Shown here: positions 61,001 to 64,000 of the stretch, in pieces
How positions within the stretch are numbered: position 1 is the stretch's first letter
Layout: every line of letters begins with the position of its first letter
Assembly: GCA_041166745.1 (NCBI GenBank)
Contig: JBEEGH010000002.1
Coordinates: 1-64,000, forward strand
Direction of reading: 5' to 3'
Length of the DNA: 64,000 nucleotides
Source: DASUCS01 sp041166745
GTDB taxonomy: Bacteria > Actinomycetota > Acidimicrobiia > Acidimicrobiales > JACDCH01
The notes under the pieces: generated by a model
What the model was told of the DNA's origin: nothing
The model's input: the letters and a program-made list of their open reading frames with translations, nothing else
Databases searched by the model: none
Translations under genes and position numbers: made by a program

Positions 61001-64000
61001 AGGGGTGCCAGCTTGTCCAGCTGGCCTTGCAGGAACCGTAGGTAGTACAGCTGGATGGCGTACACGACGGTCGCATCGCGTTGATTCGCGACTTGCCCGA
61101 GCTCCAGCGCCTCAGCGATGAATGCCTCGGCATCATCGAACTGCCCCGACAGCGCCGCGAGCCGTCCTTCCTGCACCCTCACCTGCCAGCGGAGTGACGG
61201 CTGACCGATCTCGTCCGCGAGCGTGCGGGCGCGTTCGAGCCGCGCCACCGCGAGCGAGCGATCGTTCATCTCGACGGCCGCGATGAAGCCGTTGATCGCA
61301 GCCATCACTTCCAACGCCGGATCAGCAAGCTCCTGGGCGAGCGCGAGCTGTTGGTCCGCCAGCGCCAGGCGCTCCTCGCGCAGCTCGGGATCGGTGACCG
61401 CAAAGCTGCGTAGCACCATGACGTCGGCCAGCGCGGATCGGTCCTCGAGCCGGCGGGCGATCGCGAGTGCTTGGTCGCTGGCGTCGATGCGCCGCTCCCG
61501 GTCCGAACCGAAGCTCAGCTCCATCGCGAGATGGGCAAGCAACCGCGCTCGCATCACGGTGTCGCCTTCGCCCACGAGCTCGATGGCGGCCTCGAGCGTC
61601 GCCAGCTGCTCTTCCTCCACCCGCTCCGCCGGGTTGTAGCTCGACCCAGCGTTCGCGAGCGCGACGTTGGCAAGGAGATCCGCGTCGCGCCAACGCTGAG
61701 CGACTCTGGCCGCTTCGGCCAGCGTGTCGCGCGCGTCTGGACTGCCTGCGAGGCGTTGCGCCTTGCCGAGAGCGAGCAACAGGTGCCCACGGCGCTGCTC
61801 GTCGACCGGCGCCTCCGTCGCGGCGAGCAACTCATGGGCAAGCCGGTAGCACTCAACGGCTTCGTCGTAGGCCAACCGCTCGAGCGCGAGATCGCCGGCC
61901 CGGGTCGCGTACTCGACGGCCTTGGTGGCGTCTCCGGCAGTAGCACCCTCAGCGTGGTGCATGGCGAGTTCGGTCAGCCGGCCGTCGAGGTTGCCGACAT
62001 GATGCGATTCGATCGCTTCGGCCACCCGCCGATGCGCTCGGCTGCGACGGACGCGAGTGAGGCCGTCGATGATCGTCGCTCGAACGATGTTGTGCGCAAA
62101 CCGATATCGCATCGGTCCGGACTCGAGCACCAGTCGCGCCGCAACCGCTTCGTCGAGGGCGGTGAGTACGGCATCCTCGTCGAGCCGGCCCGCGGCTACG
62201 AGCACATCGAGATCGAACTCGGCACCGATCACCGCCGCCAGCTCGAGCGTGGCACCCGTCGCCTCCGAGAGGCGCGCGACGCGCCGCCCGACCACCTCGC
62301 GCACACTGTCCGGCACGCCGAGCTCCGACGGTGCGTGAACGGCCCACCGTCCATCATCAACCGCGACGAGCGCTCCGGTTTCGACGAGATGCCGTTGCAG
62401 TTCCCGCACGAAGAACGGGTTGCCGTCGGTGAGTGCGTGCACCATGTGCGCCAACTCCGCACCGGGCTCCCCCAGGCTGTGGCCGGCAAACGCGTCGAGC
62501 AGATCCACCACGTCGTACTCCCGCAGGCCGGCGAGCGTGTGCCGGTCGAGCCCGGGAACCCGATGCAGGTCGGCGAGCAATTCGGTGAGGGGATGGCTAC
62601 GCCCGACCTCGGTGTCGCGATACGTGCCGAGCAACAAGAGCCGAGCGGAGTCCGTCGAACGGAAGACGTGCCGCAGGAGGTGCAGCGTCGGGCGAGTGGC
62701 CCAGTGCAGGTCGTCGAGCACGACCACGACCGGCGACTCTTCGGCGAGCGCCTGGAGCCACTGGCTCACGGCGTCGAAGAGCCGGTATTGCTCGGTCTCC
62801 GGATCGGCATGGATAGGCGGCGCCAGGTCGAGCGGCAGCGGTGCGACATCAGGCACGAGGCGCACGAGCTCGCCCGCCAGACGTCCGAGCACCGGCACCG
62901 CGCCGACGGTCTCGGCATCTTCGATGGACTGGCGCAGCGCCGTGGCAAACGGTTGGAACGGCACCTGAAGGCCGTCGTCGCAGCGCCCGTGCAGCACGAC
63001 TGCTCCGTCGGAGTACGCCTCGTACGCGATCTCGATCGCGAGTTGCGTCTTGCCGATACCGGGCTCACCCGCGAGCAGAAGGAATCGCCGCTGACCGTGG
63101 CGTGCCGCACTCCACGCGTCGCGCAGATGGTTCACCTCGGTGCCCCGCCCGACGAAGCTCGGACTGCGCACGCTCGCCAGCGCCGGCGGGAACGGAAGAT
63201 GCGGACGCGGGATCGGACCCGTCTGCATCGCCGCCTGGGCGGCGGCCGCGGCGACCGGCTGCGTAGCCGGCTGAAGCACGGCAACTGTGGGCAGCGTGGG
63301 CGTGACCGGAACGGCCAACGGCGGCGTGAACGGCGGTGGCGCCGTAGCCGGATCGACCATCGCAAGAGCTGGGTGCGACAGCGCGAACACCTGCTCACCG
63401 CGGGCAAGATCGCGCAACTCGCGAAAGCCGAGATCGACGAGCGCCGAGTCGTCGGGGAGCGCATCGACGACGAGATCCGCGGCGGCGGACGAGAGCAGGA
63501 TCTGGCCCCCATGCGCCACCGAGCGCAAACGCGACGCCCGGTTGACCGTGCGACCGAAATAGTCGCCGTCGCGCGTCTCGGCCTCACCAGTGTGAATGGC
63601 CATGCGCACCGACAGTCCCGTTGTCTCGCGCAAGCTCCGCTGCGCGCCGAGCGCGGAGACAACGGCGTCGGTCGCGCGCGTGAAGACGCTGAAGGTGGAG
63701 TCGCCCTCCCCTCTGGTCTTCAGGAGCCGGCCGCCGCCGGTCTCGACCGCTTCCGCGATGAGCCCATCGTGCACGGCGATGAGATCCGCCATCGCATCGG
63801 GATCGTCTTCCCATCGCGCGGTGGAGCCTTCGATGTCGGTGAGCAAGAAGGTGACAACGCCCGTGGGGAGGTCGAGGAACAGGTGCGCTTGGAGCCGCTC
63901 GACCAGTTCCGTCGCCGAGCGCGGTCGGCGCGTCGGATCCGTGGCCAGTCCGCGACGAATGGCGCGTTCGATCGCGGCGGCGTTCGGTACGCCGTCCCAC
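55009..64000 (-). CDS. Giant signalling protein: kinase-like tail, class III nucleotidyl cyclase and three STAND ATPase-TPR modules (5' end beyond window)
   Basis: The frame is open from the TAA at 55009 to the window edge, at least 2,996 residues. The first 50 visible residues (RAIRRGLATDPTRRPRSATE, then LVERLQ) resemble the end of a Ser/Thr kinase C-lobe. Next is a class III cyclase (about 63,870-63,370) with LLTDIEGSTARW, KTRGEGDS, GDYFGRTVNRASRL: both metal Asp, the substrate Lys and the Asn/Arg pair are seen. Three LAL/AAA_16-type modules follow, with Walker A GEPGIGKT near 63,060, GEPGAGKT near 60,275 and GEPGIGKT near 57,565, each with LDD/VDD Walker B, RDTEV/RDTDV sensor and roughly 500-600 residues of TPR-like helices. 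There is no C-terminal LuxR domain. TTG 63846 is not a believable start. It lies 13 nt upstream of cobA-hemD. Confidence 0.92.
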   Translation of the reverse strand, partial: WDGVPNAAAIERAIRRGLATDPTRRPRSATELVERLQAHLFLDLPTGVVTFLLTDIEGSTARWEDDPDAMADLIAVHDGLIAEAVETGGGRLLKTRGEGDSTFSVFTRATDAVVSALGAQRSLRETTGLSVRMAIHTGEAETRDGDYFGRTVNRASRLRSVAHGGQILLSSAAADLVVDALPDDSALVDLGFRELRDLARGEQVFALSHPALAMVDPATAPPPFTPPLAVPVTPTLPTVAVLQPATQPVAAAAAQAAMQTGPIPRPHLPFPPALASVRSPSFVGRGTEVNHLRDAWSAARHGQRRFLLLAGEPGIGKTQLAIEIAYEAYSDGAVVLHGRCDDGLQVPFQPFATALRQSIEDAETVGAVPVLGRLAGELVRLVPDVAPLPLDLAPPIHADPETEQYRLFDAVSQWLQALAEESPVVVVLDDLHWATRPTLHLLRHVFRSTDSARLLLLGTYRDTEVGRSHPLTELLADLHRVPGLDRHTLAGLREYDVVDLLDAFAGHSLGEPGAELAHMVHALTDGNPFFVRELQRHLVETGALVAVDDGRWAVHAPSELGVPDSVREVVGRRVARLSEATGATLELAAVIGAEFDLDVLVAAGRLDEDAVLTALDEAVAARLVLESGPMRYRFAHNIVRATIIDGLTRVRRSRAHRRVAEAIESHHVGNLDGRLTELAMHHAEGATAGDATKAVEYATRAGDLALERLAYDEAVECYRLAHELLAATEAPVDEQRRGHLLLALGKAQRLAGSPDARDTLAEAARVAQRWRDADLLANVALANAGSSYNPAERVEEEQLATLEAAIELVGEGDTVMRARLLAHLAMELSFGSDRERRIDASDQALAIARRLEDRSALADVMVLRSFAVTDPELREERLALADQQLALAQELADPALEVMAAINGFIAAVEMNDRSLAVARLERARTLADEIGQPSLRWQVRVQEGRLAALSGQFDDAEAFIAEALELGQVANQRDATVVYAIQLYYLRFLQGQLDKLAPLTRQATNVFPNQPLSRCAVAEAYVAEGNLEKARQWYERVFVDDAPVSEVFPRNASWLTATAMLAQVCLSVGDGERAQSFIDALAPYRGCTVADRTTWGGSLALHLGRLYLLVGRVDDAESAMRDALADHESIGSLPMIALTKLDLGSMLRMRDRDGDRAEGEQLLADARQICEQIGVDATRGWPGWPTVATLAAPPPPPSQPAELEPAGALIGRDTELARLQVAWADALRGTTRIVLVSGEPGAGKTRLLDEVASMARVDGALVLRGHSDDATGGPYQPFVESLAQLVASAGDNLSRMLGRLGPELSRLVPDIAARLVGGPPPLHSDPDTERYRLFDAVAGWLRATSAVAPLVLIVDDLQWAGRPTLQLLRHVVGSLTDNPILLLGAYRDTEVGRGHPLAELLADLHRVPGVERLGLGGLAPDAVLTLFELESGETLDERGRELAAEVHRETNGNPLFVQELLRHLTREPRDAAITVPPSVRALAVRRLERFSADSRRALSVASVMGDDIDISVLADVAGLDEDQLLTALDAATDAGIVREEPGARARYTFVHSVVRATLYDELDPDERAHLHHLVGQSWERRHGERTEDHLPLLAHHFVRGGVDQERAADYAMRAGDRAIEQLADDEAIDLYRKALDLLADVDADRRRAELLVRIGTVQRRKAEPAYRATLTQAAEQARLAGANDVLVQAALANFRSTFSMLGAVDEERVALLEEALSVIEPGDSADRAELLAHLAIELMFSNDFERRDQLSAEALAIARRLDDPYTLAHVLSYRCDAIGHAKTFDERRRLVIEQQELAARIGDPNLGVLAAFERHTMLLAERDMAEADRVLDRALEAVAATQQAMLRWVATASRANRAFIAGRYDETELLLSEALQLGQDASQPDAFIVYAGQLGLVRFFQGRLPELEPLLAAATEAAPALATFRAGLAVLYVELGRRDEALAILEELAVDGFAAIPEDLVWLTGVAFCAHACGRLEHRPSALRLFELLAPYSGMFVSEGPSFLGSVDRYLGITATVLERWSEAETYFENALDAHITIQADGYAALTRVDWAKLLVARGLSADRPRARTLLEEAIVVGERLGTNAIVDEARALLEELGRPSLPRSLSGVRSPFVGRDEELTGLLELWHKAQSGTRQLALIAGEPGIGKTRLAEEVAAAAHREGALVLCGGCDDDAVIPLQPFVEVLRLLLADGTVTVDRLSPDLIHLLPELDDAPDDGATTGGDPASERARLLDALGTLLDGLATNHPVVLVLDDLQWADQPSLLAIRHLVRRQARVGMLVLGTYRDTDVSRTHPLADVLAELRRERLFERVALRGLSNDEVISFVQRQAGYELDEEDQEFAITLRSAAEGNPFFIEEILRHLIESGSLERRDGRWDITVESWDELGIPEGVREVVGRRLSRLSSTGEQLVAAGAVLGRTFAYEVVRRMLDASEDEVLAAIDEALALHLLVESPAVEPTYTFSHGLVRETLYDELSLPRRQRLHLVAAKAIESSYPADRLAEHVGALAVHQRQAGAAADPASAVAWSVRAGDAAFRVFAYEEAAGHFEGAIAVLADFGGRDNDLERARLLERLGKLRIFTGDNPDDGVRHAEEALAIYERYGEWRRAATIHSQLGSHLAMVGTTRGLDVASGLRHLDDAAAVLGDDRDRAAGYLQMGLANATLRGLRLVDTLAAAERASDIASELGDHVLGANAILLQGLAVFERGQPSEGGDLVEQAHAISEQRASPFLVLLTCWNRGYLHLALDDPMAADAWYSRELTTARFDNAPRAASVLEVNHHRCLFELGRLDELDPRWRGGWAPAIADRLGADPSSARSEIRQLLDDLRAGGDRWTLLWHLHLAATALRTLELPGDARELLDEALTIATGAEAVVQEVPIRCELALLDPAAGREHVIEAQRIISGGGFGNLPARVALADAVVTAADGDVGVAGRQFAAAIERLHQGGRVWLEADAWVQWGRADAASGDDSGARERWAKAGGLYRQIEAAPHWQERLGQ

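Noticed and set aside
63844..63846. TTG at 63846 as the start of the giant protein
   Set aside because: It would cut into the first beta strand of the cyclase (FLLTDIEG), and the frame is open and domain-like upstream to the window edge.

Overview
The window is high-GC and densely coded. It has short or overlapping gene joints, many GTG/TTG starts, TGATG/ATGA/GTGA junctions and split menaquinol-type respiration genes. Together with geranylgeranyl-reductase/MenJ-like and DUF6458 genes and an actinobacterial-style heme operon, this points to an actinobacterium. My inference is the Acidimicrobiia (Ilumatobacter-like) branch, based on gene content only. No gene-free stretch exceeds about 130 bases, and there is no IS element, CRISPR array or rRNA.

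Layout. (1) 1-12.2 kb: tRNA-Thr, tRNA-Met and tuf (EF-Tu) in one leftward unit; a membrane-hairpin SMC/ABC-like ATPase; a GNAT acetyltransferase; an MprF-like aminoacyl-lipid synthase; tRNA-Tyr; yajQ; a secreted M23 peptidase; htpX; corA; a small HAD phosphatase; acs; a DUF6458 membrane protein; and a SRPBCC protein. (2) 12.2-44.8 kb: a leftward respiratory super-locus of more than 30 genes. In transcription order it holds a bc-type menaquinol oxidase set (3-TM protein, 2x[4Fe-4S] ferredoxin, cytochrome b6-like half, subunit-IV-like half, Rieske protein, diheme cytochrome c, 322-aa membrane protein), then a complete 14-gene complex I operon (nuoA-N), then a 48-nt perfect palindrome, then a second 11-gene complex I operon lacking nuoEFG, and finally a MidA/NDUFAF7-type methyltransferase coupled to the last nuoN. 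(3) 44.9-46.9 kb: a divergent rightward pair, a membrane-anchored monoheme cytochrome c and a menaquinone/geranylgeranyl reductase. (4) 46.9-55.0 kb: a leftward chain cobA-hemD fusion, substrate-binding lipoprotein, HAD hydrolase, hemB, VOC protein, hemL, zwf and a divergent lgt-like gene, nearly all overlapping. (5) 55.0-64.0 kb: one giant gene, open at the window edge, encoding a kinase-like C-lobe tail, a class III nucleotidyl cyclase and three tandem STAND ATPase-TPR modules.

How it fits together. NADH enters through the 14-subunit complex I. The 11-subunit complex would need another donor such as a ferredoxin. Both reduce menaquinone, whose side chain the MenJ-like enzyme may saturate. 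The bc complex passes electrons to the c-type cytochromes. Heme is made by the neighbouring hem operon, and MidA may help assemble complex I. The most distinctive observations are the tandem pair of complex I operons attached to an unusual bc operon, a short IPEHLLxRS motif shared by two of its proteins, a pair of 48-nt palindromes with alike ends and centres, and the giant cyclase/triple-STAND protein.
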